A stretch of 64,000 bases of DNA, taken from contig NC_133665.1 in the NCBI RefSeq assembly GCF_037893015.1, positions 104,127,937-104,191,936 on the forward strand, written 5' to 3'. The notes under the pieces are model-generated. The model had not been told where the DNA came from. It saw only the letters and a program-made list of their open reading frames with translations, and did not search any database. Shown here piece by piece: positions 47,201 through 58,609 of the stretch (its first letter is position 1; the number at the start of each line of letters is the position of its first letter). Source of the stretch: Macrotis lagotis (taxonomy: Eukaryota > Chordata > Mammalia > Peramelemorphia > Peramelidae). The position numbers and the translations under genes are program-made.

Positions 47201-47617
47201 TTAACCTTCTGCATTGTGCCTTCTGATTATTCAACTCCAAGTTACTCTATTCATTGCTAAATTTAATGGTATTTCTTCAGTTCTTATCCTTGCAGCATTT
47301 GACGTGAATGATGACTTTCTCCTGGATACTTTCTACATCATTCTGGCTCTCTCCTGCTTATACATTTTGGGCTTGCTGACCTCTCTCTTTTGCTGAAGCT
47401 TTCTGTATAATGTTAAACACATGGGTATATTCCTATTCTCTGCTCTGGACCATCATCACTTTACCCTCCATGCTAATGAACTCATCGGCTCCCATGGATT
47501 CAATTATCATCTCTCTACATGATTCCTCAGTCTGTTTATCTGACACTATATGTCTCTCCCAAAGGCTAATCTCCTATCATTCATAGTATTTTGACATTTA
47601 GAACTGAAATCCCAAGA

Positions 47618-47750
47618 AGCAGGTAAGGGGTGTAGTGGAAAGAGCACTGACCCTGGAATCAGGAGGATCTGAATTCAAATTTGACCTTAGATTTTTGATG
47701 CTTACTAGCTGTGTCAGTCTGGACAAGTCACTTAACCCTGATAATAACAA
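47618..47750 (+). mobile_element. tRNA-derived SINE, diverged
   Basis: 'gcaggtaaggggtgtagtgg', 'gaattcaaatttgacc', 'ggacaagtcacttaacc'. Confidence 0.8.
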
Positions 47751-47838
47751 AAATAATATCCTAAAGGCATCTAAAACTCAACATGTTCAAAACAGAATTC
47801 ATTTTTTTTTACCAAAATACTGCTCTCTCTCTCTCTGG

Positions 47839-47915
47839 ATATATATGTACATATATAATATATATGTATATATATATTATGTACATATATAATATATATG
47901 TATATATATATATAT
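47839..47915. repeat. AT-rich array with duplicated unit
   Basis: A unit of about 38 bases containing 'gtacatatataatatatatg' appears twice in a row within a TA array. Confidence 0.85.
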
Positions 47916-48699
47916 GGAAAGTATGTATAGATAGGTAGATGAGAGAGACAGACAGATAGACAGGTGATTAGGGAGGGAGGGAGGTAAGTAGACAAGTGAT
48001 ATTCCTATGAATAACTTACTACTGTCCAGGCTCAGTGACTGGCACTTGGTGGGTGCTTAATAGTTTCTGACTAATAGCATCACCATCCTTTAAGTCAGCC
48101 AGACTAGCAAACTCTGTGTCATTCTGGACTCTCCATCATCATCCCACAAAAAGCCAATCTGTTGGTGAAACTTGTACTTTCTCTCTACAACATAACACTT
48201 ATCCATGCATCTTATCACCACTCAGCTGAAGGATATATTTCTTGTTTTTATTTTGCCTTAATTTCCCAGGTAACTCCATGCCCCAGAGAGCTCATATAAC
48301 AAATAACTTTTTAAAAGGGAAAGAGAAAAAAAGTAAGCATAATTGATCTATAGCATTGAAAAAAATCTGAGAAAAAATTTTTTTGGATCTGTGGAGTCAC
48401 AATTGGCTAATAGTGTAGAAAGAGGCTGCTTTCTCATATTCTTTGAGACTACATTCATTATTTATAATTTTGAAATAGTCATTTTTCTATTATGTTTTGG
48501 CTACTGTATTTTCCACAGAACTGCCCCTGTACCTAGACAAATTTGTCCTTTGTTTCAAGAAAGACCATGACATCAGGAAGGTGATGCCATGACCAGCATA
48601 TGAATTGGATTTGAATGAGGAGGGGGCTATACTAAGTCACCAGCCTCACTTTCTCCTCCAGAGATACCTGGATCCAATGGACAGATATGAAGCATAGAG

Positions 48700-48842
48700 A
48701 TGGTCCTGGATGTGATGCAATCAGAATTAAGTGATTTGCCCAAAGTCACACCACTTATCAAGTGTCTGAGACTGGATTCAAATGCTTGTCCTCCTGATTC
48801 CAAGGTCAGTGCTCTATCCACTATACCACCTAGCTGCCTTAC
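48700..48842 (-). mobile_element. tRNA-derived SINE, diverged
   Basis: Reverse SINE: 'tgatttgcccaaagtcaca', 'ctggattcaaatgcttgtcc', 'ccactataccacctagctgc'. Confidence 0.85.
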
Positions 48843-49019
48843 CTATACAAGTGAGCCCCTGTTCAGGGACCACAGCTTTGGAGGAAAGCAGCCTCAGCTT
48901 TTCTGAGCCCAGGTGACTGAATTGCATCATTCAGAGACCCACCACCAACCTCTAGTTTTAGAACAGGCTATATGTACCCTTGACTTAACTCTGGAACCCC
49001 ATGTACTGGTACCCATCTG

Positions 49020-49470
49020 GTGGCTGAGAGAGGAGACTGCGAGATATACCAGCCATTCTGGGAGCTTGGGCTTGAATGCTGGGGGATAGGCTACTCCAGG
49101 GTATTCACTGACTTCTACCACCTTTCAAGGACCCTGCCTCAGGGAAGGAGCTCTTCAGTTATACCTGACCCAATTCCCACCAAGATTTCCACTGAGGGGT
49201 GGAAGGGAAAGGTGGGAAGATTCCTGTACCCTGACAGGAACCAGAGAGATGCCTACCTGCTGCCACCAATGTTGGAATCCTGACCCTGCTGCTTCTGGGA
49301 GCCCCACCCGCCAATGGGGCAGAGCTGAGGTGCCACCTGCCACCCTGCTGGGACTGCCCTGTCCTCCCCCTCTCCCCATAGCAACTTGAAATACTGACCA
49401 CCCCCATTCCAGGACACGTTTAAGAATCTTCCAGTGCCCTGGCTGGACAATAAACAAGTACAAAAGTATC
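49020..49470 (+). pseudogene. Possible decayed serine-protease last exon
   Basis: A plus-strand frame reads RGDCEIYQPFWELGLECWGI, continuing GYSRVFTDFYHL. The spacing recalls the end of a trypsin-like domain (GD..., C, W..LG, WG.GY, .VFTDF), but the SGGPL of the active-site motif is missing. AATAAA follows at about 49450. The resemblance is weak and could be chance. If real, it is a fragment of an old protease gene, unrelated in sequence to the KLK14-like retrocopy. Confidence 0.2.
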
Positions 49471-49914
49471 TCTTCTCTTTCTTTATTGACAAATCAGTAT
49501 GTCTCACAGGAGCCCATTTATTTCACAATATATTTTTAAATAAAAAATGGAAACAATGTAAAGTCTAACAAACTGCCTTCTGTGGGGAGTGGGGGGAGGG
49601 AAGCAAAATTGGGGGGAAAATGTAAAAATCAAAATAAAATCTTTCAAAAATTAAAAAAATAATTTTTTTTTATAGTCAGGAGCTACCACAGAAAATATTT
49701 GTCCTGTTCTCAGTAGGGGAAGCCCTGACTTTCTATTAGTATTAGTGTGCCTAATTTCTACTTTCCAGATTTCCCAACAATTTTTGTCAAATTGTTAGTT
49801 CTTGACCCAAAAGCTTGGGTCTTTGGTTTTATTGGGTTACTACTGTCATTTACCCACAAATTTACCACTCTATATCTCAGCCAGTCCCAGATTACTTTGA
49901 TAAGTACTTTTCTT

Positions 49915-50370
49915 TTTATTTTGAAAGATTTTATTTATTTTGAGTTTTAAAAATTTACCCCTATTCTTGTTTCCCTCACCCCACCCCCCACAAAAGGCAA
50001 TCTGTTAGTCTTTACATTGTTTCCATGATATTCATTGATGTAAGCTGAATGTGATGAGAGAGAAATCATATCCTTAAGTAAGAAAAATAAAGTATAAGAG
50101 ATAACAAAATTACATAATAAGATTACGGTTTTTTTTTTTCCCTAAATTGAAGGTCTTTGGTCTTTGTTCAAACTCCACAACTCCCTCTCTGGCTATAGAT
50201 ATTCTCCATCACAGACAGCCCAAAATTGTCCCTGACTGTTGCACTGAGAGAATGAGCAAGTCCATCAGGGATGATGATCACCCCCATGTTGCTGTTAGGA
50301 TTGCACAACATTCTCAGCACCAGTTCATGCAAATCCCTCCATGCTTTCCTGAATTCCCATCCCTCCTGGT
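49915..50370 (-). mobile_element. L1 3'-UTR fragment
   Basis: 'ttttatttattttgagtttt', 'aaggcaatctgttagtcttt', 'cagacagcccaaaattgtcc'; stops within 'ccctcctggtttt' where the HAL1-like element begins. Confidence 0.85.
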
Positions 50371-50384
50371 TTTTTCTTTTTTTT

Positions 50385-53142
50385 TGTTAATATGACTTTA
50401 TTTATACATTACTAAAATATTCTTGTTTAAGAGTAAATATAATACCCCTCCCCCACAAAATATAGAACCTCATGAAAAATAAAGTAAAAGAAAGAAAAAA
50501 ATGTGTTTCAATCTGTGTTCTAATACCATCAGCTCTGTCTTGCGTGGATCATTTTCTTTATCATAAGTCCATCACAGAATTTACTTCCATATTTTTCCAC
50601 ATTTGCTGTTGCTCATTGTAATTCCCTCCATCCATTCCTCCCCATTATCATATATTATATTTTCTCTCTCCTTTCACTGTGCCCCTCTTCTTAAATGTGC
50701 TGTGGGGTAGCTGAGTGGCACAGCAGACAGAACACCGACTCTGGGGTCAAGAGGCCCCAAGCCCACCTACCACCCCAGAGACCCAGGAACCACCTGGCCC
50801 TCTGGTCCCAGACAGGCCCCCCCAATCCCAGCCCTCGAAAAAAAGTAAAAAAGAAAGTGTGTTAGTGTGTTATATCTGCCTATTCTCTCCTATGATCTAC
50901 CCTCTCCTTAATCACTCACATCCCTCCCTTTCCCCTGTCCACCTTCTCTCCTTTTTCCTCTAGATGTCTATACCCGATTGTGTATACTATTTCCTCGCTG
51001 AGCCATTTCTGATGAGAATGAAGGTTCTCTCATTCCCCCTTGCCTTCCCCCGTTTCCATATCATTGCAAAAAAAATACCTTTTATATGAAATATCTTAGC
51101 CTATTCCACCTCTCATTTCTCTTACTCCCAGTACATTTCCTTTTTAGCCATTGACTCCATTTGTACAATATATTATATCTTCAAATTCAGCACTCTCCTG
51201 TGCTTCATCTACCTGCTCTATTAAGTGAGAAGGTTCATATGAGTATTACCAGTATCATTTTTATGTGCAGGAATACACATAGTTCATCATCACTAAGTCC
51301 CTCATAATTTACCCTTCTCCTCCACTCTCTCTGCTTCACCTGAGTCCTGTATTTGAAGGTCAAACTTTCTGTTCAGCTCTGGTCATTTCAACAGGAATAT
51401 TTGAAATTCCCCTGTTTCATCTTTTCCCCATTTTGCTGGGTAGTTGATTCTCTGTTGTAAACTAAGATCTTTTGCCTTTCAGAATATTATATTCCAAGCC
51501 CTTAATGCAGTTGCTGCTAAGTCCTGTGTGATCCTGACTGCAGCTCCATGCTATTTGAATTGTGTCCTTCTGGCTGCTTTTAATATTTTTCCCTTTGACT
51601 TGGGAGTTCTGGAACTTGGCTATAATATTCCTGGGGGTTGTTTTATTTTTTTTTTTTGGATCTCTTTCAAGGGGAGATCAGTGGATTCTCTCAATTTCTA
51701 TTTTACCTTCTGCTTCTAGGATATCAGGGCAATTTTCCTGTAGGAATTCTTTAACAATGAGGTCAAGGCTCTTTTCCTGATCATGACTTTCAGGTATCCT
51801 AATAATTTTTAAATTATCTTTCCTGAATCTGTTTTCCAGATCAGTTGTTTTTTTCAATGAGATGCTTCACATTTTCTTCTAACTTTTCATTCTTTTGGTG
51901 TTGAAGTTTTGTGTCTTGACTTCTCATAAAGTTATCAACTTCCTTTAGCTCCATTCTACATCTGAAGGATTTGTTTTCCTCAGAAAGCTTTTTTTAATCT
52001 CCTTTTTCATCTAGCCAATTCTGCTTTTTAAAGCATTCTTCTCCTCAATAACTTTTTGAATTGTTTTATCCATTTAGCCTAAGCTGGTTTTTAACATGTT
52101 ATTTTCTTCAGCATTTTTTGACTTTCCTTGACTAAGCTGCTGAATTCATTTCCATGTTTTTTCCTGCATCTCCCTCACTTCTTTTCCCAGTTTTTCTTCT
52201 ATCTCCCTTACTTGATTTTCAAAAATCTTTTTTGAGCTCTGAGCCCAACTTCTATTTTTCTTGGAGTCTTTAGATGCAGAAGTTTGTACTTCCTCATCTT
52301 CAGTTTGAGTATCTTGATTCTCCTTGGAATCATAGATAAAATATTTATCAATGGTCAGGTTCCTTTTTTTTTTCTGTTTACTCATTTCCCTAGCCTGTAC
52401 CTGGTTTGGGGGTGCTTCCTGAGCTTTTGAGTTTTATTGGGACACCTCAACAAGGACCTAAGTGTGTGAGGCTCTGACTGCTCTCCTGGTCTGTGAATGA
52501 CCACAATACCCCTCTGCCCCAGGGCTGGGTTGGGGGTCTCTGTTCTGTGGGGGACCTAGACTGTGATCAGGATCTGAATATGGTCAGAGCCCCAGAGTCC
52601 TGTTCCAGGGACAAAGGACAGAACTCATTAGTCTCCCTCCACTCCCTTACCTTCGGTGGGGTGAGCACTCAAGGCGCAGGTGCCCAGAAGCGCAGGTGCC
52701 CAGAAGCGCCTGCTTGCAGGCTACATGAGCCTGCTTCCATTTCCTGGATCTGGGCTTGCTGAGTGCTGGGACCAGTTGAGGGCCAGGGCTTCATGCTCGC
52801 TCTGGCAGAGGTCTCCCTGCTGATCTTCCAAGTTGTGCTTTGTGCTCCCTTGGGTGCAGGTTGGGAAACTGCTTCTGCTAATGGGAGCCATAGCTCCTAG
52901 GTGCTCTGGGGCTATTCCAGGGAGGCTGAAGTTTCTTCACTCTGGCAGGGCTGCCCCTCTAACCCCGTGGAACAGAGTTTTCCCACTATTTTCCAGGTTA
53001 TCTTGGGCTGGAGAATTACCTCATTGGATCTTTCTGTGGGTTCTGTCTCTTGAAAATTTAGAGTCACAATTTTAAGATTTTTGAAATATTTTGGAGAGAG
53101 CACCTAGGAGAGGTTCTTCTGCCGCCACCTTGGCTCTGCCCT
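50385..53142 (-). mobile_element. HAL1-like (ORF1-only) element
   Basis: Reverse-strand element with poly(T) at 50372-50385 and 5' end near 53142 (reverse complement GCAGAGCCAAGGTGGC). 5' UTR 52387-53142. ORF1 starts at 52385 (MSKQKKKRNLTIDKYFIYDS) and runs, with frame breaks, to about 51340. The 3' UTR follows directly, with no ORF2. The 3' UTR contains the shared SINE-like module. Confidence 0.85.
50703..50862 (+). mobile_element. SINE-like module in HAL1 3' UTR
   Basis: 'ggggtagctgagtggcacag' with an A-box-like TGAGTGGCACAG. C-rich body and end 'cccagccctcgaaaaaaagt'. Same position as in the elements at 23.2 and 60.7 kb. Confidence 0.8.
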
Positions 53143-53240
53143 GACAATTACTTTTCAATATTGTTTGAAATCTGGTACTGCTAGACCACCTTCCTTCACA
53201 TTTTTTCATTTATTCCTTTTATTTTTATTTTATCTCTACA
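53143..53240 (-). mobile_element. L1 ORF2 fragment
   Basis: 'gaaatctggtactgctagaccaccttcctt' is reverse L1 ORF2 text, as at 20150. Confidence 0.6.
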
Positions 53241-53700
53241 ATTGAATAATTAATGTAGATAGAACTACCATTCCTGGTATGAAAATTATTGTTCTTGTAT
53301 TTTATATTTCTCTGTAATTTATTATATTCTGTAACCATATTCTATATTCTATGTAACAAATCTAAGCTTCTTTGTCCGTGAGTGAAGTTCATGAATTCAA
53401 AAGTTCAGTTAGATACTACAGTTAAGTTTTCCTTTTAAGCATTTTTAAAGAAAAATTCTGAGTTAAAGTTAGAGGTTTAATACTCTCATAAAAACATTCT
53501 AATAATAATGGAACTATGATTTGTTCCATCTTTTGCTTTTCCTTGCCCAATTAAAAGTGATTTTATCTCATTCCCAGGGACTGGTGAATCTATCCTTCAT
53601 CAAGTATCAAAATTCTAGGGATGCAACTACTTCCCATAAATCCATAAAACATTCCTCTAATACAGAGAGGGGTGGTCCTAATCCCATGTGTGCATGTCCA
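53240..53700. other. No gene seen
   Basis: AT-rich, nothing recognised. Confidence 0.5.
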
Positions 53701-54140
53701 CTTTCCTAATTGGAATCAGTCATGTTTTCCCCAACTCTATGATGTCACTACCTCTATAACCAATTGTATTCTTCCTCCACCTATAAAATCTTATTCTTTG
53801 TTCTACATGCCCCACAAGCTATAAAAGAGGAGCTGCCCTGCTCAGGATCTTTTGACTATCTGATGCAGAATCATTGATCTGATCTGTTCTATTAATAGTT
53901 GTGCCTCTGTTCATGTTATCTTTTTTTTTAGGTTTTTGCAAGGCAAATGAGGTTAAGTGGCTTGCCCAAGGTTACACAGCTAGGTAATTATTAAGTGTCT
54001 GAGGTCACATTTGAACTCAGGTACTCCTGACTCCAGGGCCGGTACTCTTATCCACTGTGCCACCTAGCCGCCCCCATTCATATTATCTTGCTCAGATTGT
54101 GCCTCAGTCTACTTTGTTGAATTTCACTCATGACACTGGT
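53700..54140 (+). mobile_element. Possible solo LTR relic with SINE inside
   Basis: A TATAAAAGAGG box (about 53820) followed by a T/C-rich R-U5-like stretch ('ctgcccTGCTCAGGATC', 'gtgcctcagtctactttgtt') ending near 'cactca' resembles a retroviral LTR. Family not determined; no internal genes seen. The SINE insertion implies it is not young. Fossil, tentative. Confidence 0.3.
53921..54076 (-). mobile_element. tRNA-derived SINE with target duplication
   Basis: Reverse SINE flanked by TTCATGTTATC (53910-53920) and TTCATATTATC (54077-54087). Confidence 0.95.
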
Positions 54141-54715
54141 ATCCTGGTGATTTGTAGCTATAATCTCTTTGCTAATATTTTGTTTAATTTTTTTTGCATC
54201 TGTATTCATACTATATAAACTATTTGAAAAAATGCATAAAGGAGTCCTACCAAATTCCTTTGAAGTTACAAATATGGTTCTGATACCTAAGCCAAGGAGA
54301 ACAAAAACAGAGAAAAAGGGGCTAGTATCTCATTCTCTAAAGGAAAAATCTTCAAATCCTTGAGTCACCCCCCAAAAAATCACATGAACCAGTCCCACAA
54401 AGTAGTCAGAGAAGAACAAGCTCAGACTTTGTTTTCATTACTTCTATGAATAATGCAGACCCATAAATCATTTTCCTTTTGATTGGGATGCTTGGGATAA
54501 ACATAATAATCTGATAGACTGCATAAGGGGGAGGTGAGCATCATTACAGAAAGAAAGAATTGCCTTGACTTTTTATAGGCTTGGAAGTAAATTATTTTCT
54601 ACTTCCTGTTGAAATAAAATCTGTCCTATAGTTAATGTACTGTTAGTCCTAGTATTCACATAGAAACTGAGAGAATTTAAAATTATTATTTATAAAAATC
54701 TAGACATAACCTATA
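54140..54715. other. No gene seen; possible old L1 ORF2 scrap
   Basis: 54220-54320 reads [19 protein letters not shown] in the plus frame, reminiscent of the L1 ORF2 'IPKP' RT region. The rest is unrecognised. Confidence 0.45.
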
Positions 54716-54719
54716 TTCA

Positions 54720-55880
54720 TTTTTTCATAATTTTTTTATTTTTCACAATTACATGTAAAATAATTTTAGCATTCTTTTGTCAAATTAGGAGTTACAATTT
54801 CTCTCCTTTCCCCCTCACCCCCCCATTGAGAAGTCTATAAATTTGATATTGATTATACATGTGGAGTCATGCAAAACATATTTCCAAGTGAAGTCATGCT
54901 ATGAAAGAAAACACAAACCAAAAAAATTAGAAAAAAACAAGAAAAACATATAAATATCTTTAATCAGCACTTAGACTCAGTTCTATCTCTGGAGATGGAT
55001 AGCATTTTTCACCTTAAGGAATTGTCTTGGATCATTGTATTGCTGAGAATAGCTAAATTATTCACAGTACATCATCATACAATATTGCCATTACTGTGAA
55101 CAATGTTCTCCTGGTTCATTTCACTTTTACATCAGTTCATGTAAGTCTTTCTAAGTTTTTCTAAGAACATCCTACTCATTGTTTCTTATAACACAGTAAT
55201 TTTCCATCACAGTCATGTACCAGCCATTATTCATCCATTTCCTAATTGATGGGCATTGCCTCAATTTCCAGTTATCTGCCACCATAAAAAGAGCTGCTAT
55301 ATTTTTGTACATATGGGTCCCTTTCCTATTTTTTTTTTATCTCTTTGAGATACAGTCTTAGTAGGGGTTTGCATGACTTTGTAGTCTTTTGGGTATGGTT
55401 CCTAAATTGCTCTTCAGAATGATTTTATCAATATACATTACCAGGAGTACATTAGTGTTTTAATTTCCCCACCTCCCTTCCAACATTTGTCTTTTTAGTA
55501 GTCATATTAACTAATCTGATAGGTTTGAGATAATAGTTCAAAGTTGTTTTAATTTGTATTTCTCCAATCAATAGTGGTTTAGAGAATTGTTTTTTATATG
55601 ACTATAAATAGCTTTGATTATTTTGTCTGAAAATTACCCATTCATATCCTTTGGCTATCAATTAAGGAATGGTTTTTATTTCTATAAATTTGACTTAGTT
55701 TAATATATATTTGAGAAATGAGGCATTTATCAAAGAAACTTGCTATAATTTTTTTCACAATAACATATTTCCTTCTGTTTTTTAGTTTCCCCTGTTTATC
55801 TTATTCTCCCCTTTTACCCTATCAATTCTCAAAAGTAGTTTTCTTCTTTTACTCCCCCCCCCAATTTTATTGCTTTATTG
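54720..55880 (-). mobile_element. L1 3' UTR and ORF2 C-terminus, old
   Basis: 'cacagtacatcatcatac', 'ccatttcctaattgatgggcattgcc', 'atctgccaccataaaaagagctgc', 'tttaatttgtatttctccaatcaatagtgg'. Heavily diverged. Confidence 0.75.
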
Positions 55881-56205
55881 ATTGTCCAGACCTAAGAAAG
55901 TGATGGAGAAAATGCTAATGATAAAGATTTAACTTAAAAATGTATTCTGAGTACATTTTGGGGGAGGATACCATTAAACATTACCAGCACACTCTATTTT
56001 TGTAAAACCCAACTCTTCATGAAGTTTTTTTATCTGATCTCTCTGACCAGTAAATTGGAATTCTCACATAACATTCTATTTATTGTTTCAGATCTACGAT
56101 TTCATAAATGTAGGGAATTTCCAGAGTGAAAATTACCCCCTGACCAATCCAGAACAGTAGTCTATCTCTAATTTACAATCTTAGAGAATAGAGTTAACTG
56201 TTGGA
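55880..56205. other. No gene seen
   Basis: Nothing recognised. Confidence 0.5.
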
Positions 56206-56310
56206 GCAATTAGAGGTTGAATGATTTGACTCTGGTCACACAGATATCACAGCTGGGATTTGAACTCAGTTCTTTCTGACTCCAAAGCTGTCAAACTTTT
56301 AATTCACTGA
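56206..56310 (-). mobile_element. MIR fragment
   Basis: 'gatttgactctggtcacacag' and 'gggatttgaactcagttctt' in MIR order. Confidence 0.65.
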
Positions 56311-56370
56311 CTCTACTGTCTTTCATAATGATAATAAGCATTGTTTTTAAGGTTTGAAAAATACTTTACA

Positions 56371-56521
56371 GGGGCAGCTAGGTGACGTAGTGGATAAAGC
56401 ACCAGCCCTGGAGTCAGGAGTACCTGGGTTCAAATCCAGTCTCAGACACTTAATAATTACCTAGCTGTGTGGCCTTGGGCAAGCCACTTAACCCTGTTTG
56501 CCTTGCAAAAACCTAAAAAAA
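56371..56521 (+). mobile_element. tRNA-derived SINE with 13-bp target duplication
   Basis: Near-consensus SINE flanked by AAAATACTTTACA at 56357-56370 and 56522-56534 (a one-base register uncertainty on the left), inserted in an older MIR-like context. Confidence 0.95.
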
Positions 56522-56582
56522 AAAATACTTTACAGTTTGCAAAATACTCTTTATATATTAATAGACTTAATCTTATGAAACC

Positions 56583-56945
56583 TAGAGGCAGTTAGGTAGT
56601 CCAGTGATCCAAGAATCTTAAAGACCTGAGTTCAGATTCAGCCTCAGACATAAGCAAGTCACTTAATTTCCCTCAGCCTCAGTTTTCCCAAATAGGGCTA
56701 AAATTAGCACCTACTTTCTGGGACTGTGGTGAGACTCAAGTTAGATATTTGTAAAGCAGTTAGGCCAGTGACTGACATATAGTAAGGACTTAAGAGATGT
56801 TTTTTTTTCCTTTCAAGGCTCTATGATTATCCCCACTTTACAAATGAGAAAACTGAGGTTGAGGAAGGTTAAGTGATTTACCCAGTAATTATATGGGAAA
56901 ATATTTGAATTCAAATTTCCCTGACTCCAAGTCATGTACTACCAG
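56583..56945. mobile_element. Two MIR-type SINEs, opposite orientations
   Basis: Forward copy 56583-56790 ('gaggcagttaggtagtccag', 'gcctcagttttcccaaatag') and reverse copy about 56815-56945 ('ccactttacaaatgagaaaactgaggt'). Confidence 0.65.
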
Positions 56946-57022
56946 TATTTTCATATATTATTATATATTTCATATGTCTTGGCCCTACTAGACTGTAATT
57001 TTCAGGATGGCAGGGACCATGT

Positions 57023-57028
57023 TTTATT
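57023..57028 (-). terminator. Alternative distal poly(A) signal for TMEM89
   Basis: AATAAA on the minus strand about 500 bases past the TMEM89 stop. Used only if the signal inside the coding end is skipped. Confidence 0.35.
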
Positions 57029-57520
57029 GAGATCTTACATCTCCTCCATCTCAACACAAAAATCTGTATACATACACTAATGACTTCCTGAAAAAATGAG
57101 TTTAGGGATGTTCTGTCTCTAAAAAGTTCCTTCTTCCCCATCCATTTCCTGCCTCTCCCACCTCCCACCCCTGACCCCAGTCCAGATCCTGAGCAACAAT
57201 TTTTCCTTGTCCTTTCCAAGCTCAAAGAAGAGGATAGGAAGAGGGAAGGTGGCTGGGGAGGAGGGATGGGAAAACAACTCAGATGACAAGAGCCTCAGAT
57301 TGAGGAGGAAGGTCCCTAAAAAGAGAGAGAGAGAGAGAGAAACAACAGAATCAAACCCATTATTCAAGGTCAAGACTGAGGAGAGGGGATGAGGGGTCCA
57401 GGCCCCAAGGTTAGCCCGGGGCGGGGGGATTACTCTGGAGCCTAAAACTCCAGAAGAGCAGAGTGTCTAAGAGAATCTGCCGAGCTTGATGTTCACAAAG
57501 GGAGGCAGGAGACCAGGGGA

Positions 57521-58399
57521 TTATGTACTAGAAGAGGGGCTCTTTATTCTACCAGTAGAGACTAAGAGTGGGGAATAGCTTTTCTGCTGCTGAAGGTAGC
57601 ACTCAATGTAGTTTAGGACAGCATCCAGCATATGCAGCACATTGCAGAGCAGGGCATGGTCCGAAAGCGGTGATCCCGACTTTGGGGGCAAAAGGAGGTC
57701 TGGTGGCACAATCGACTGTGTTCGAGTGTTCTGGAGTGGGGAGAAATGGGAGATCAGGAGAGAGATCAAGGAATCATAGTTGAGAGTGGAGGAGACTGAA
57801 GGAATTGATTAATGGAAAGCACCTTAGAGATGATCTAGTCTGACTCCTTGATTTTACTGATGGGGAAATGGAGGCTTGCAGAAAGGAAGTAGCTTTGAGT
57901 CACAGCTCCTTAGTGGCAGGAGGAGGATTTGAACTTGGGTCTTTCTAATGCCAAGTCCAATGCTCTGTCCATTATGCTTCTCTTAACACAACCAAAGGAG
58001 AATGCAAGATGGACAGGACAGAGATTTCAGTGATGATGAGTTGGGGGTGAGGGGAAAGCAGAGTGGCGGGGAATCCAGAATCCTATCCACACTCACCAGG
58101 TCGTCGGAGGAGAAGACTTGGAACCTTTGGTAGACAAAGTGGGTAATCACTATCAACACAGTGATGGTGACAGCAGTCAGCGGGTAGACACTACCTATGG
58201 TGCTCAGGCCCATCCACTGGCCTGGGCAGGCCAGACCTGCCCCACAGTCCACCAGACTTGGTGGCTGGCATCCCCAGGGTTGTAGGTCCAATCCAACCTG
58301 ATACCAGACGGGCCTGCTCCAAGTCTGGCTTGGAGGTGCCAACCACAGGATCAACAGGAGGAAAAAGAGCAGACAGAAAGGCCCAGACCCCATTACCAA
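57521..58399 (-). CDS. TMEM89: TMEM89, small single-pass membrane protein, two exons
   Basis: Exon 1 is 58399-58097 and exon 2 is 57730-57521, joined in phase 0 by a 366-base intron with GTGAGT donor (58096-58091) and a pyrimidine-rich CTCCAG acceptor (57731-57736). The product is 170 residues; human TMEM89 is about 159. It has a signal peptide (1-26), the family hallmark SRPVWYQVGLDLQPWGCQP (28-46), conserved Cys at 44, 52 and 58, a membrane helix at about 71-90 (VYPLTAVTITVLIVITHFVY), and a cytoplasmic tail with SDHALLCNVLHMLDAVLNYI near the end. Function is unknown; in human the gene is mainly expressed in testis. Splice sites and frame are intact, so it is probably working. In human it lies between SLC26A6 and UQCRC1; I see neither here. 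AATAAA lies inside the last codons. Confidence 0.93.
57543..57548 (-). terminator. Poly(A) signal inside the TMEM89 coding end
   Basis: AATAAA on the minus strand overlaps the codons for Arg-Ile-Lys, about 20 bases before the TAA stop (57523-57521). Confidence 0.55.
57790..57980 (-). mobile_element. MIR-type SINE in TMEM89 intron
   Basis: 'ttttactgatggggaaatggagg', 'aggatttgaacttgggtctt', 'caatgctctgtccattatgc': reverse MIR layout. Confidence 0.7.
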
Positions 58400-58453
58400 T
58401 AATGAACTCTAGCCCCTTGCTCCACCCAGGCTTCCCCTTAGAATCTTCTGCCC

Positions 58454-58467
58454 ATTACCTAGCAACC
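58454..58467. promoter_or_regulatory. RFX X-box-like site upstream of TMEM89
   Basis: ATTACCTAGCAACC (GGTTGCTAGGTAAT on the gene strand) resembles the RFX X-box, about 55-70 bases upstream of the start codon. RFX2 drives many testis genes. Motif match only. Confidence 0.4.
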
Positions 58468-58609
58468 AGGCAAACATTCCCTCCCCCCTTTCCTTCCCCA
58501 TCTTCTCTCAGCAACTATGACCTTGGCAGTCTTGTCCAAAGTCCACTTGAGAAGAATCATGATAAATTCCATTTCTCTAGTGCTCTAAAGCTCTCCTCAT
58601 CAAGGCTCT

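Larger units (their letters stand above)
47200..48240. repeat. Ancient interspersed repeat
   Basis: 'ggcatctaaaactcaacatgttcaaaacag' and 'catcatcccacaaaaagccaatctgttgg' are the same dispersed family as at 26640-27000. Split by a SINE and an AT array. Confidence 0.45.

Noticed and set aside
57207-57392. Small basic frame next to the TMEM89 3' side
   Set aside because: Purine-rich low-complexity sequence, no conserved residues.
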